DNA of 64,000 bases from Lumbricus terrestris. Its lineage: Eukaryota > Annelida > Clitellata > Crassiclitellata > Lumbricidae. The notes under the pieces are model-generated. The model made no database searches, was not told the origin of the DNA, and was given only the letters and a program-made list of their open reading frames with translations. The stretch's first letter is position 1. Every line of letters starts with the position of its first letter. Positions 11,087 to 22,315 of the stretch are shown piece after piece. The stretch lies in the NCBI GenBank assembly GCA_949752735.1, contig OX457037.1, forward strand, positions 40,134,996 to 40,198,995. The letters run 5' to 3'. The translations under genes were made by a program, and so were the position numbers.

Positions 11087-12270
11087 AAAAAAACTGTTGA
11101 TGTTGACGATGTCAGATTTTTATATATTTGGCTTGTAAATTTTACAACGGCCTATATATCTTTGATTGGAGTGGGTATACCCGGTAGGCCTTTATACCAT
11201 AAGACTGATTGTCATATTCGAAAAACAGATTTGCCAATTAAACTTAATTGTATGGTTCAAGGTTAAGATTGCTATACTTAATTGTTGCTATTTAACGACA
11301 CTGCACGTTCCATATCAAGAATGCATTAATAATGTCGCCCTCCTCTTTTGTTCAGGCCTGGAACTGGCCCTGCAAAAGAATGAGTAGACTATATATATAT
11401 ACATGTGTACTGGCGGAGTGTGTTCGAGGCTGTGTGCAATACACAGTTATGCGGCTCTCATGTCTGGAAGTTATAACTATGGCGCAACATAAGTTATCAA
11501 TCCAGCAATTTTTCGCTGAGACACTCGATCGCCGATGCAAGAAGAGCCTGCATGCAGTATCTTTCACTCTTATTCAGCTGGATGACCCTTCCACTCACAA
11601 GTTGATTACAGATGCACATCAGTTAGTCTATAGCAACCCTTGCAGACGTCACTGACTCTAAATGAGCGCAGAATAAATGAGCTGCTATTATTAATAGCTT
11701 ACATTTCATACATTACGCAGCAACACTTGAGCTGATTTCACTTAGAGGCAAACGCACTTAGACGACGAATCAGTTTATCTCTATGGATCGAAAGCTGGAA
11801 ATTTTCCGGGTCTTTAATGGATTCTATAAACGAGACAATTAAGGGTTTATTGGAAGCGCCACCGCCGCCACATGCACTAACCCCCTTGGAGCACGGTATC
11901 AGACTAACAGGCCGTGGCAGGTAAAGGACCCTTAGCGTGTCGGTCGGTCGGGTCGGGCGGTCAGTCCAGACGGAGGGACCTCTGCACACTGACCACCATC
12001 GTCTGCTCTGTTGAGGGCGGCGTCCCTACAGCAGCAGTTACAGAGACCCCGGTCCACTTCTTGGTCGTCCCTGGGTTGCACCGACGCTCACCCCCTCTCG
12101 CGTCACGACCGACAGTTGTTTTGTCTTCGGCGAGCCGTCTGTGTATATATAAACGATGGTGATGATGATGATTCAAAGGCGGTCTTTAGGAACTACAGCA
12201 CCAGGCAGGATAAGGCCGCTATAGGATGGGCCAACGCTGCTGAGGAGTAGAGCCAACGTCCATCGGAATA
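11087..12270. other. No supported gene
   Basis: Mixed AT-rich sequence, then a GC-richer block at about 11850-12160 with CAG/GTC-type repeats. Short open frames on both strands lack splice context, motifs or composition suggestive of coding. Confidence 0.5.
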
Positions 12271-12729
12271 CCGGTGTTACGAAATAGAGTATCCCCCGTA
12301 TTAATTGTATCCCCCAAATTAAAAATAGTCGAAAAAACCGCTTCCGCGTGTCTTTTTTTCTGCAAATTAATTTTTTTCATTTGCTTTGTTTTGAGCAATG
12401 ACACTAACAGGTATGCTTATTCCTACTAGATAATTTGTTTTGCCCTATGTTTAGTGCACTTAAAACATTTAAAACGCTTAAGAACACTCAGAGTCACTAA
12501 ATAAATTCGAGTTGACTTTATCTGAGCATTGCTTAGGACACTTGAAACAATTAGAGTCACTTTAAATTTTGATTACAGCATAAATTTTTTATTATGCGCA
12601 TTTTTCAAAAAAGGAGATAGAATGGTTTATCCCCCCGGATAGCATAGACCGGTTAATTCCATCCGGGGGATAGATTAATTCATCCCCCCGGATAGCTTTC
12701 AGGGGTATACTCCGTTTCGTGTCACCGGC
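12271..12729. mobile_element. Inverted-repeat element with GTATCCCCC ends
   Basis: CGGTGTTACGAAATAGAGTA at the left is matched by the inverse of the right end, CGGTGACACGAAACGGAGTA. Internal ATCCCCCCGGAT / ATCCGGGGGAT palindromes occur near 12630-12700. No transposase frame. The superfamily was not determined. Confidence 0.6.
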
Positions 12730-13345
12730 TGTTGAAACGTACCCGACGGATTGCGACTGGCTTGTTGCAGGAAGCCGCCTTAACGATCCTAGCCGGCCAT
12801 CATCATTAGAAACCTCTGGCGGCGACCGGACAAAGTGTTCGTCCGCTCGAGTCCTACAGCCCCTTCACTTAAGACCAGCTCCGGCTGGCACCGACCCTTA
12901 GACTACTCGCAAGTAGGTGTCTTGCTCCGTATCTCCCGTCTTGGCTCCGAGACCGCCCGATCATCACCGCCACCGTATACATACCTACCCACCCTGCAGT
13001 GGAGCGCTGACACGGCTCGTAATAAGCCGGGTGCTTTTAAACATATTATTCTCGTGGCATGCATTTAAAGACCGTCTCTGCCGCTCTGCGATGCTTTAAC
13101 CTGAGTTAATCGGACGTGTGACGGCAACACTCGCCGCCGCCACACCCACCCACCCCCGTTCCAGCCCCCGCCCCCACTCAATCCATTTCCATCTTCTTTC
13201 CACGGTGCTCTTCCCACCCTCGACCCACTCGTTTCCCGCTGAAGGGCCGTCCCCCCGGCTTCCTCTAGTGTATACGCAAATCGGTTGAAGATGGAGTTAA
13301 TCGCAGATCATTGGAGATGATCTGATCCTCTTCAGAGAATGAGGA

Positions 13346-13352
13346 TATAAAA
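13346..13352 (+). promoter_or_regulatory. Possible TATA box in a GC-rich interval
   Basis: TATAAAA lies within gaggatataaaatcgcgg, after a CpG-rich stretch (12730-13330). A purine tract follows. No convincing gene body was found downstream, so this is a weak call. Confidence 0.2.
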
Positions 13353-13429
13353 TCGCGGATCCATCTTAAATGCACTCGACGCCCAAGTGCTCTCACTCCG
13401 AGTCACTCGTCGAGTTTCCAAGAGCACGA

Positions 13430-13975
13430 TATACTAAAAAGAGACGTTTGGATGGATGCAGGGACGGACGGTATAATGAAGGAACGAATTGGGAACGTAG
13501 GAAGGAAGGGAGGAAATGGGAAGGACAGAGGAAGGACGGAGGACGGAGGAAGGACGGAGGGGGAAAGAAAGATGGATGGAAGCAAGGAATGATGGAAGGA
13601 AGTAAGGAGGAAAAGAAATGAAGGAAAAGAGGGAGGAAAGAGGAAGGAAGAATGAATGATGGAAAAACGGAGGGAACGAAAGCGGGAAAGAAAGAAGGAA
13701 GAAAAGACCAAATGAAGGAATGAAGGAAAGAAGGAAGAGAGGGAGGAAAGAGGGAGGAGGAACGAACGAAAGGAAGAACAGAGGGAAAGAAAGCAAAGAA
13801 TTAGGGACGGAAGGAGTGCAGGAGGAGAATAAAACGAAGAAAGGAAGTAAGGAAGATCAGGCGGGAATGGAAGAAGTATGGAAGTAGAGAAGGGAGGAAG
13901 GAAAGAAATAAGCATCGGAGCGAAGAAAAGAAGAAGAGGAAAGGATTAAATAATGAGAAGGGATCGAACGAACGA
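13430..13975. repeat. Polypurine GGAA/GAAG microsatellite tract
   Basis: About 540 bp of nearly pure purine on the plus strand (gaagg, ggaag, gaaag). The complementary polypyrimidine strand gives long Ser/Phe/Pro/Leu frames that are artefacts. Such tracts can form triplex DNA. Confidence 0.9.
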
Positions 13976-15430
13976 AGAGCGGAGGAATATATTCCCTTCA
14001 GTCGGTGTGATAAGTACATTACCAGACACCATGGCGTAGTATTACCAACCGGATCTCTAACATATAAAATAGTCCCGATGGAGTTCGACATCATCGACAT
14101 AATATTATACGAGTCCCCGGAGCCGCAGGAACGATGAGATGATTTTCGTGAATTAATGCCTCCTCTCATCCCTCCAGCCGCTTGGTGCGCTGGTGTCAGA
14201 AATATTCCACTGTTTATGCATTTAGCACGCGCCTACCGTCCGCGAAATATCTAATTGACAGCGGCTGGTGGTGGAAGCGGTCGTTAAACCGTAACTCTAC
14301 TCCCCAGATTACCGTCTTTGTATATTATCACAAACCGGTTACCTCGACCGGGGGGTGTCGGGTCGCGCCTCTGCCCGGTGCTTGCGTGTGTCGTTGATAC
14401 GCAAGTGTAATCGATTCTTCGTGTATTCGACCACGTGGTTTGCACGTGTTTGCCGCCGCAGCAGCAGTGATAGTCGAAGGTGCTACACTCGGTGTTTATT
14501 TACCCGCGATTATCAAAGGCTGAAGGGCGAGTCGGAGACGAGACTGCACTGGGGCTTCCGTAAACAGAGCGGCTGCTAATAAGAAGATATCTCCACACAG
14601 ACGTATTACATGACAAGGATGTCGGATGTTCGCTTGGGCAAGTTGTGCAAGCATCGTCTGCTAATTGCAGCGCCGTTTTAATATAATTAGCCTGCAACAA
14701 TTCGTATCGAACGATTAGCGATTGTCTTAATCACAGTTCATCAGCTGTGTCATGTAGGCTAAACCGCAGCTTAGCTCAATTAATTGTATAGGAATAGAAT
14801 GATCGTATATGAATCATGCTTTGGGGAAAGCTATGAGAAGGAGGTCTGTTCAAAAACGGAAGGTGTCGACTTCTAACCATTTGCTACTTTGGCCAACTCT
14901 CAACATTTATAACTCAGGCCTCGCAAATATAATATGACATAAACCATTATCCAGGTCAAGACCAAAGTCTTATAAGGCACAAGTCTGAAACTCAACACCG
15001 TATACGTCGGAGTATCCTCGAACTGGCACGCTGACCATGACTTCGACTTGACTCTTCAGTCCACCACGACTTGAGTCTCATTTCTGTAAGCCATGACCCC
15101 GACTATTTGGACAAGTTTAGGACCAAGGCCACAGCAAAGCAGTCTGCCAATAGCCATTGGCATGCAACTGTCTGTAGGCTTACGTTTGTTTTTTCGTGTG
15201 AATGCACTGTGTGCCTCAATTCACATCAAAGCAGTCAAAAGTTCCGCAGCAGATAGGCCTAAGCCTATTCCATTTGATGGCCGTCTATTATAAAATATCC
15301 CTCTCATGGCTGTCCTTTATTTGTTTCGTCTTGTTTCCAAAATTCATTTTGCGCTACATTGTGTCATACGGAACAACTCTTTTATTTGTATACACTCATC
15401 ACCGTCAAATGGTTGGCGTCAGGAACTGAT
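13976..15430. other. No supported gene
   Basis: A moderately GC-rich part (14170-14600) is followed by AT-rich sequence. No reading frame with recognisable domain or good splice structure was found on either strand. Confidence 0.45.
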
Positions 15431-15433
15431 TAT

Positions 15434-15436
15434 GGC

Positions 15437-15483
<47 letters not shown>

Positions 15484-15502
15484 GGAGGAGGAGGAGGAGG
15501 AG

Positions 15503-15543
<41 letters not shown>

Positions 15544-15546
15544 TGC
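15434..15546. repeat. Three-block trinucleotide repeat (GAT)n(GAG)n(GAC)n
   Basis: About 16 GAT, 7 GAG and 14 GAC triplets occur consecutively in one frame. The plus strand reads Asp-Glu-Asp runs; the minus strand reads uninterrupted Ser codons (TCA, TCC, TCG). Flanking frames are not convincing coding sequence, so it is scored as a microsatellite. Confidence 0.85.
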
Positions 15547-16242
15547 AAAGCTCTTTATGCTGCAGCTATGTATACAATACAAGAATGTCATCTTCATCGA
15601 TGACGCTGATAAAATTAGTTGATTCGGGTAAAGATTGGAGCAAACTGACTGAATAAAATGTTGATCGAAAATAAAATAAAGTGCTATACCACAAACAAAC
15701 AAGACGAACGATTGAAGCTATACGGTAATAAGCAATTATAGGCATTTAACTGTATAAACCATTAATTGATTACATGAAAACTTAAATGAACAACTTAGCG
15801 ATTAAGAGATTAATAAATTATTATTTATATCCTGATCGATTGACAAACTGATTCATTATTAATGGCTGATGAATTTGCACAATTCACATAGAGTCATAAA
15901 TAACGAGCTCAACAGCATGCATGCATGGGTGCATATAAAGTTCAAAAGGTTAAAGGTTATCAAAGTGGTTATACTCTGCCACTGTTTGGTATCTGACATT
16001 GCCAGTCCCAAGCCTGGATAAAGGAGGGGGCGACACTAATCATATCTTTGATATGACACAGTGTCCTTATAAACAGCAATAAGCAAAGTGGTTATAAGCG
16101 AACGAACGACTGCATGCGCGGCTTCATTGTGGTTGACAGAATTATTATGCCCCACATATAATATACAAGAAGTGTCTGGTTGTAGGCTTTCTAAACACCT
16201 GTCAAGCAGTCAGTGTTCTTACAACATTGCAGTTTCGCCAAA

Positions 16243-16534
16243 CATGGGCGGAGTTTGGCTTCCGTCTTGAGGGGGGGCTAAAAAAGAACTTGGGAATTGT
16301 GCGGCCACCGACAATATTTCCTCAACAAAAAAGTTGATTTTTTTGTCATTCGATCGAAGTTTCGTTCGTGCATGGTTCGTGAAAAGAGCCTTTTTCCTGA
16401 AAAAAATTATGAGTCTGTCCTTCTTGGAGGGGGTTAAATCCGGGAAAATATACCGTTTTCACGGTAAAAACCTGAATCTGGGCTTTCTTGGGGTTTTAGC
16501 CCCCCCATAGCCCCCCTGATAAACTCCGCCCATG
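16243..16534. mobile_element. hAT-type MITE, CATGGGCGGAGTTT family
   Basis: Inverted ends CATGGGCGGAGTTT / AAACTCCGCCCATG. Flanks tcgccaaa and tcaccagg match at 5 of 8 positions, consistent with an eroded target duplication. Further copies lie at 30715-31096 and 59125-59473. Confidence 0.75.
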
Positions 16535-17427
16535 TCACCAGGCAATGAAAAAGCGAATAAATTCCTTATCGCTGTAAGACAAGATACTTTTCGCTCATTC
16601 TCCCAACTCCACAAGAGCCGTACAGAACTACAGATTCATGCCAAGCATGACGTATACCTGTGACCAGTCATGCAGTTCTGAAGCAGTCACGCGCTCTTGC
16701 ACACTTGACACACGCGATTATAGAACTTCACGGACTTGGTTGGAAGGGTTTTCTTGTGGAGCAGCGACGCGCAACTTCACCGCATGCAGTCGCGTCTCAG
16801 GAGCAGTTGTTAAAATGATCAGCGGCTATAATCAAACAGAGTAATTTTCCGGTTAATTATAACACGATTACCTATAGTTATACAGTGAACTCGTCGGCAC
16901 AAACTACTTTATGCCGGATGACGATGGTGCGACCAGGTATAGAGAGGGGATATATGGTGCTTCGGTGGCGTATGCTTTTATTATAAAGGCATGCGTAAAA
17001 CATTATGCACTTATGTAGACCTTCAATATGGGATAGACCGTCATAGTGTCAGAAGTATAGTAGGCATAATGCACTGCACTCTTTCTTGTGTACGACTACA
17101 TCCATCGGCATATCCACCCCTCGATATATAATCCAAATATTATTATCAATGCTGAATTAGTGTGTATCATGCGAATTGCCAGGCATCATCATGATCCTAA
17201 GAGGGGGTATAGATGCAACGCCCAAATTCTATAATCAGAGAGAACGCGAGACAATTAACGCGTGGATTTTTGATGACTTATACATCAAAGGCGTTGGCAT
17301 CAAAGACCGCATAGAACAGCTGCTGCCTCAGCAGTCAAGTGCATCACTGAACAGTTGGAACGTCGCTCTTTCCACTCGACCGTGCAATATATCTTCCCTG
17401 CCGATCCTATCAGTCTCTCTGTATATG

Positions 17428-17433
17428 GTATAT

Positions 17434-17473
<40 letters not shown>

Positions 17474-17960
17474 GACAGAGAGAGACAGACAGACAGAGAG
17501 AGACAGAGACAGAGAGAGCCAGAGAGAGCCAGAGAGAGACACAGAGAGCCAGAGAGAGAAACAGAGAGAGACAGAGAGAGAGTGACAGAGAGAGACAGAG
17601 AGAGACAGAGAGAGACAGACACAGAGAGCCAGAGAGAGAAACAGAGAGAGCCAGAGAGAGAGACAGAGAGACAGAGAGAGAGAGAGAGTGACAGAAAGAG
17701 ACAGAGAGAGCCAGAGAGAGACAGAGAGAGCCAGAGAGAGACAGAGAGAGCCAGAAAGAGACAGAGAGACAGAGAGAGAGAGAGAGTGACAGAAAGAGAC
17801 AGAGAGAGCCAGAGAGAGACAGAGGCAGACAGCGGCAGAGACAGAGACAGACAGATACACACAGAGAGACAGACAGAGAGACACACAGAGACTGAGACAA
17901 ACAGAGACTGAGAGACACAGAGCTAGATAGACAGACAGAAACAGAAAGACATAGAGAGAG
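17428..17960. repeat. (GACA)n then GAGAGACA/GAGAGCC complex microsatellite
   Basis: Starts with GACA repeats and continues as AGAGAGACAGAGAGAGCC-type units with longer-period duplications. The long Leu/Ser/Cys frames on the minus strand are artefacts of repeat translation. Confidence 0.9.
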
Positions 17961-18655
17961 AGACGCAGAGTGGAAGACACCCACAGACATGCAGAATTCT
18001 TCTTAGAAACTTCACGGCTGCAGTCTTGAAGTCTTTGGAACCGGTGCCGATGCATGCACGCATGAATGCACGCATGAATGCACGCGTTGCTGCCAGACTT
18101 TGGCATCGCAATGGTGATTAAGCGGCAGCTGCTCTACCTGACAGGTGTATCGCCCAAAGGCAGCGCATGCAGGTTCTTTTAGATCCGCTCCCAGGAATTC
18201 TTCAACATCCTCGGGGCTACAGCAGTGGAAATTGAAACAGCTGACCATGCAACAAGGTTCCATATAATTATAACCACAGCACGTTGCCAAGTGCGAATCT
18301 TTCAGCAAGAGTAACCATGCATGCATGATGAATTTCAAACAATTGCTCTTGCAAACTGTAATGCACCATGCACTTCAAAGGACACTTAGTAAAGCGCACT
18401 TTGAAGAATCTCCAGAAACGCTGTTGGTTTAGGCCTAGGCCTAGGCCTAGGCCTAAGTATATGATTTTTTGCTGATATAGTGCCTGTATAGAAAAATGTC
18501 ATTGAAGACAGTTTGCAAATGTATTCACCTAGCGGGGGTTGCAAGACCCCTTCCGGGAGTTCCGGGTCCCCTGTGTATGAGAATGTGCATGTATGTGTGT
18601 ACGTATGTGTGCGCGTATGTTTGTATACATGGGAATATGTTGTCTATGAGTCACA

Positions 18656-18724
<69 letters not shown>
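18656..18724. repeat. (TG)n dinucleotide microsatellite
   Basis: About 34 uninterrupted TG units. A short AGGCCT tandem palindrome lies upstream near 18430-18455. No gene around it. Confidence 0.95.
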
Positions 18725-18727
<3 letters not shown>

Positions 18728-18984
18728 ATCGCTTGTCATGTATCCATTGCCTATATGCATTGTGCATACATGTGTTTAATGGTAGGCCTGCTTCTGCATG
18801 GCGTTTCGGGTTTAGTCTGATCTGCGTAACAAAGACCTCCTATACATGAACATTGAGACCAAACTTTAATGATCACCTTCTATTCAGGTCTTTGAATCTA
18901 ACGGTCATGGTTGTGTGAGACTTAAGATAGAAAACTCAAAAAAGGATCTGTCAACGTGCCAACATCCGGGTCCTATTATATAGC

Positions 18985-19305
18985 AGAACTATGGCCGTGG
19001 TACCCGACGTTGTCCGGAAAATAGCGGTTTCTCGGTCCATCGCCCTCAAGTGAGGAGTGGGGTGGGTGTTCATGGTGACCCTCTGTCCTGTTGGAAGGTC
19101 CGAGATGAATAGATAGATATACGGCCCGAATAATTTTGTCTGCTGGTGTTGAAGATTCGCCAATCCTTCACTGGGTGGCTCTGGTGGCCCTCTGTCTAGG
19201 TGCCATGTTTCAGGTCAATGGATGCGAAACTGCGGGCTTGCATTCTGGACAAACTTTCGTATACAATCACACATTTTCCTTTATAGACATAGAAAATAAT
19301 TTCGC
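18985..19305 (+). mobile_element. Diverged copy of the GTACCCGGCGTTGCCCGGG repeat family
   Basis: GGTACCCGACGTTGTCCGG at about 18997 corresponds to the start motif at 26.9 and 28.3 kb. Bases 19150-19260 (attcgccaatcc, tggccctctgtctaggt, tttcaggtca) match segments of those copies. It lacks the long C-rich block. Confidence 0.6.
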
Positions 19306-19377
19306 AAGTATTGTTCAAACTTTGACTGAAGCGACAGTTTTTACAATGGACCAAATCTGAGCATAGGCTATAGGGCC

Positions 19378-19545
19378 TATATAGCCCTAATTGGTAGGCT
19401 ACTCGGACCACGACCACCGTCAGACTACTTTTTTGGACAACCCTTCTGACTTGACACAGCACTCGTGAATAAGCTAGTGCCCTGCGCCTGGCTTTGAGTG
19501 GCGCTATAGAAATTTGGAGATTACGATTACGATCACGATTACGAT
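19378..19545 (+). mobile_element. SINE/LINE-tail repeat ending in a GATTAC tail
   Basis: Contains agcactcgtgaataagct and tggcgctatagaaatttgg, then (GATTAC)n. An inverted copy at 20475-20650 is close to 88-90% identical by eye. The ggcgctata end resembles CR1/L2-type LINE 3' tails. Confidence 0.6.
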
Positions 19546-19744
19546 CATATTATGCGATTTACAGCTATTATACTGGCGTCATCGTAATAGTCTCGCCATC
19601 TAGTGACTCAAAAGCATATTATGACTGTGTATTAATTCTGCTGTCGAGTTTCGAGTTTTGTCATTAACTTTCAATATCCGCTTTTCTTTCGAGGAATTCG
19701 ATCCCTCATCCTTCCGTGCAGTCATCTCATTTTTTTAAAAGAAT

Positions 19745-19962
19745 CATTTATTACTTATCGCTATTGCTATAGCGCCAGTTCAAGTTTGCTTCTCTGAGGC
19801 GCTCCCGACTACAGCGCGGACACTGAATCACGTGAAAGAGCGCATGCGCAATGGCGAGTGAATGACTTGGTCAATGTCCCTACGTGGTGGCTTGAGTTGA
19901 AATCGAACCTGGAGCCCTACGGCTCCAAGGCACTAAACCCACCACTACACCACAGCGCCCCA
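19745..19962 (-). mobile_element. tRNA-derived SINE, reverse orientation
   Basis: On the minus strand there is an A-box-like TGGTGTAGTGG (complement of 19942-19952) and a B-box-like GGTTCGATTTC (complement of 19899-19909). They are followed by a body shared with the copy at 22139: cagtgtc..cgctgtagtcgggagcgc. It ends with a ggcgctata LINE-like tail. Confidence 0.75.
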
Positions 19963-19998
19963 CATTTTTTAAATACATCTTATGTGCAGCCCGCCCTT

Positions 19999-20300
19999 CC
20001 AATTCTAACCAATTCTAACCAATTCTAACCAATTCTAACCAATTCTAACCAATTCTAAACTAATTCTAACCAATTCTATCCAATTCTAACCAATTCTAAC
20101 CAATTCTCACCAATTCCGACCAATTCTGGCAAATTCTAACCAATTCTAACCAATTCTGACCAATTCTAACCAATTCTAACCAATTCTAACCAATTCTAAC
20201 CAATTCTAACCAATTCTGACCAATTCCGATCAATTCTGACCAATTCTAACCAATTCTAACCAATTCTAACCAATTCTTACAAATTCTAACAAATTCTAAC
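19999..20300. repeat. 10-bp minisatellite, about 30 copies of CCAATTCTAA
   Basis: The decamer repeats head to tail for about 300 bp with scattered changes (ctaac, ctgac, ccgat). It directly follows the reverse SINE. Confidence 0.95.
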
Positions 20301-20474
20301 CATATTTGTGTGCGTGCGTCCATGCATTTTTCAGTCCATCAGCCAACCGTCCGCACATCAGTGGCGTAGACAAGGGGGGGGGGGTTTGGAGGTTAAACCC
20401 CCACATTGGTCTAGGAAAAAGTTTCTCCAAAGGTTATTTATCCACTTAAATAAGAAAAACAAAACAATTGCTTG

Positions 20475-20650
20475 CAGTAACAATCGTGATCGTAATCGTA
20501 ATCTCCAAATTTCTAGCGCGCCACTCGTAGCCAAGCGCAGGGCACCAGCTTATTCACGAGTGCTGTGTCAAGTAAGAAGGGTTGTCCAAAAGAGTAGTCC
20601 GAAGGAGGTCGTAGTTCTGGTACCAATTGGGTCCTATAATGCCTATATAG
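20475..20650 (-). mobile_element. Inverted partner of the repeat at 19378-19545
   Basis: The reverse complement carries the same acttgacacagcactcgtga, ccctgcgc and aaatttggagattacg stretches. The pair is separated by about 930 bp containing the SINE and minisatellite. Confidence 0.6.
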
Positions 20651-21686
20651 GCTGTAAACTTCTTACTATATTTCTTACTATATTCCCTTTGTCACTTTAT
20701 TCCCTTTTTTATTTACTGTAATACTGTTGGGTTGGTGTCGGAAAGGGCATACGCCAAACCAAAAAAATCCAACCCCCATCATAAATTCCTGGCTACGCCA
20801 CATCCATTCATTAATCCATCCGTGAGTCGTCCATTCACCCGTGCATTCATATATACACCCAGATTTATCTATTGCGACAAATCCCTTGCATGCAACGACA
20901 AAGGCATCCATGCTCCATGCATATAATCTACGAATGCTATGGCTTAATCTGGCTAATCTATAATTAGAACATAAATATTCCAAGTGTAATATTGCGTCGA
21001 TGGTTTTAGCATGCAGGGAATGAAAGCATTCAAAGCACCTACATGTAAGCACACATGTTGTGGGAAAGTTTTAACGTGTATAATTGTATATATAGGCATA
21101 CATTCCTATACATCCGTATTTTAAATTTATGCCTATTTCAGCATGCGTGCCCTTCCGCTTCGGCTCATAATATGGCTAGCTGCAACGTAGCTATAACAGA
21201 CGTCTTGGGGTGAATAGTGCAATGTATGGCCATGCACTGCAGGTAAGAAAATTATTCATACGTATACCAGTTCAAGACCATTTCGAGTATGCTATAGTTT
21301 ATTTTAAACTGTTGTGTCACTTAAAATGTTTTAACTTTTATCAGGCTGCATGTAATGTATACAGATACAGATATGATATTTCTATACGATTAATTACACG
21401 CACATAATAATATGTCTATTCATTATAAGCCTCCACAAATAAGGTGTAAGCGTGAAAATACGCATAAACCTACATGTATGTTTCTTTGTGCGTGTAAGTA
21501 CATGCAACTATATTCAATGATTATTCATCTTTCATCGTCGTGGGCTTTACTGACATTTAATGTACAGCACCATTTTGTTTTTCAGTATACCCTGCTTCCA
21601 GTGTTATTGCATTACAACATATTATATAAGTTCCACATTATAGTGTATACACGTGCAGTGACCGACAACCGACAATTCATTGAACT

Positions 21687-21867
21687 CAGTGCCTAAAGTG
21701 TGGAAAAATAAGTGCCTGGACGCCCCTTACCTTTCCAAAAGAAGTGCCTGGACGCCCTTTACCTTTCCATGCAGTCTGTGCTCGCCGATAAGTGGCTGGA
21801 CGGCGTTCAGATTTTTAAAAAATGCATGGACGCCGTCCATGACCGTCCAGACACACTTTAAGCCCTG
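21687..21867. mobile_element. hAT-type MITE, CAGTGCCTAAAGTGTG family
   Basis: Ends CAGTGCCTAAAGTGTG and CACACTTTAAGCCCTG. A perfect 8-bp duplication ATTGAACT lies at 21679-21686 and 21868-21875. The internal unit aagtgcctggacgcc is repeated three times. A second copy lies at 63761-63903 and a diverged partial copy around 60830-60920. Confidence 0.9.
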
Positions 21868-22138
21868 ATTGAACTGTTCATTAATTTAATTGTGGTGTAA
21901 TTATTTTCTATTATTTTAAAGTTTAAACATAGCTATTCCCAAATCTGTATAGCCTACTCAAACTCTCGTTTAGGTCTAATGCTCGTTGCATGCATGTGCA
22001 TGCAGTCGCTGCCGACGCGCGGCCTCTGATGAGTTCTTATGTATGCTGCATGCATGCATACATGCATACGATCATATACAATTATACATACATTGTGCAT
22101 ACACAGTTAGCTACGAAGGTCCTACGTAACATGCCTGT

Positions 22139-22315
22139 GGGACGCGGTGGTGTAATAGATATGCTCGTTAGCCGAAGTTTTGCAGGTTCGAATCCACCTC
22201 AAGCCGCCGTGTAGGGATCTTGTGCAAGTCCTTCACTTGCAATTGCTCAGCGCTTCGGCGTGAAATTCCGATTCAGTGTCTGCGCTGTAGTCGGGAGCGC
22301 TTCTGAGTAGGATCA
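22139..22315 (+). mobile_element. tRNA-derived SINE
   Basis: A-box-like TGGTGTAATAG (22148-22158) and B-box GGTTCGAATCC (22185-22195), then a body ending gctgtagtcgggagcgc. The same body occurs in the reverse SINE at 19745-19962. The end (gggagcgc..tctgagtag) matches the LINE 3' end near 59965, suggesting LINE-assisted mobility. Confidence 0.75.

Noticed and set aside
13403..13915. Ser/Phe/Pro frame on the minus strand
   Set aside because: Translation of a polypurine/polypyrimidine tract.
17300..18106. 268-codon Leu/Ser/Cys-rich frame on the minus strand
   Set aside because: It is the translation of a GACA/GAGA microsatellite.
20359..20815. Possible hAT element with CAGTGGCGTAG and CTACGCCAC ends
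   Set aside because: The ends are partly complementary, but the right end lacks CTG and no 8-bp duplication is visible.
21210..21242. Donor CAG|GTAAGA after a short frame on the plus strand
   Set aside because: The preceding open segment is only a few codons after a stop, so a coding exon cannot be supported.
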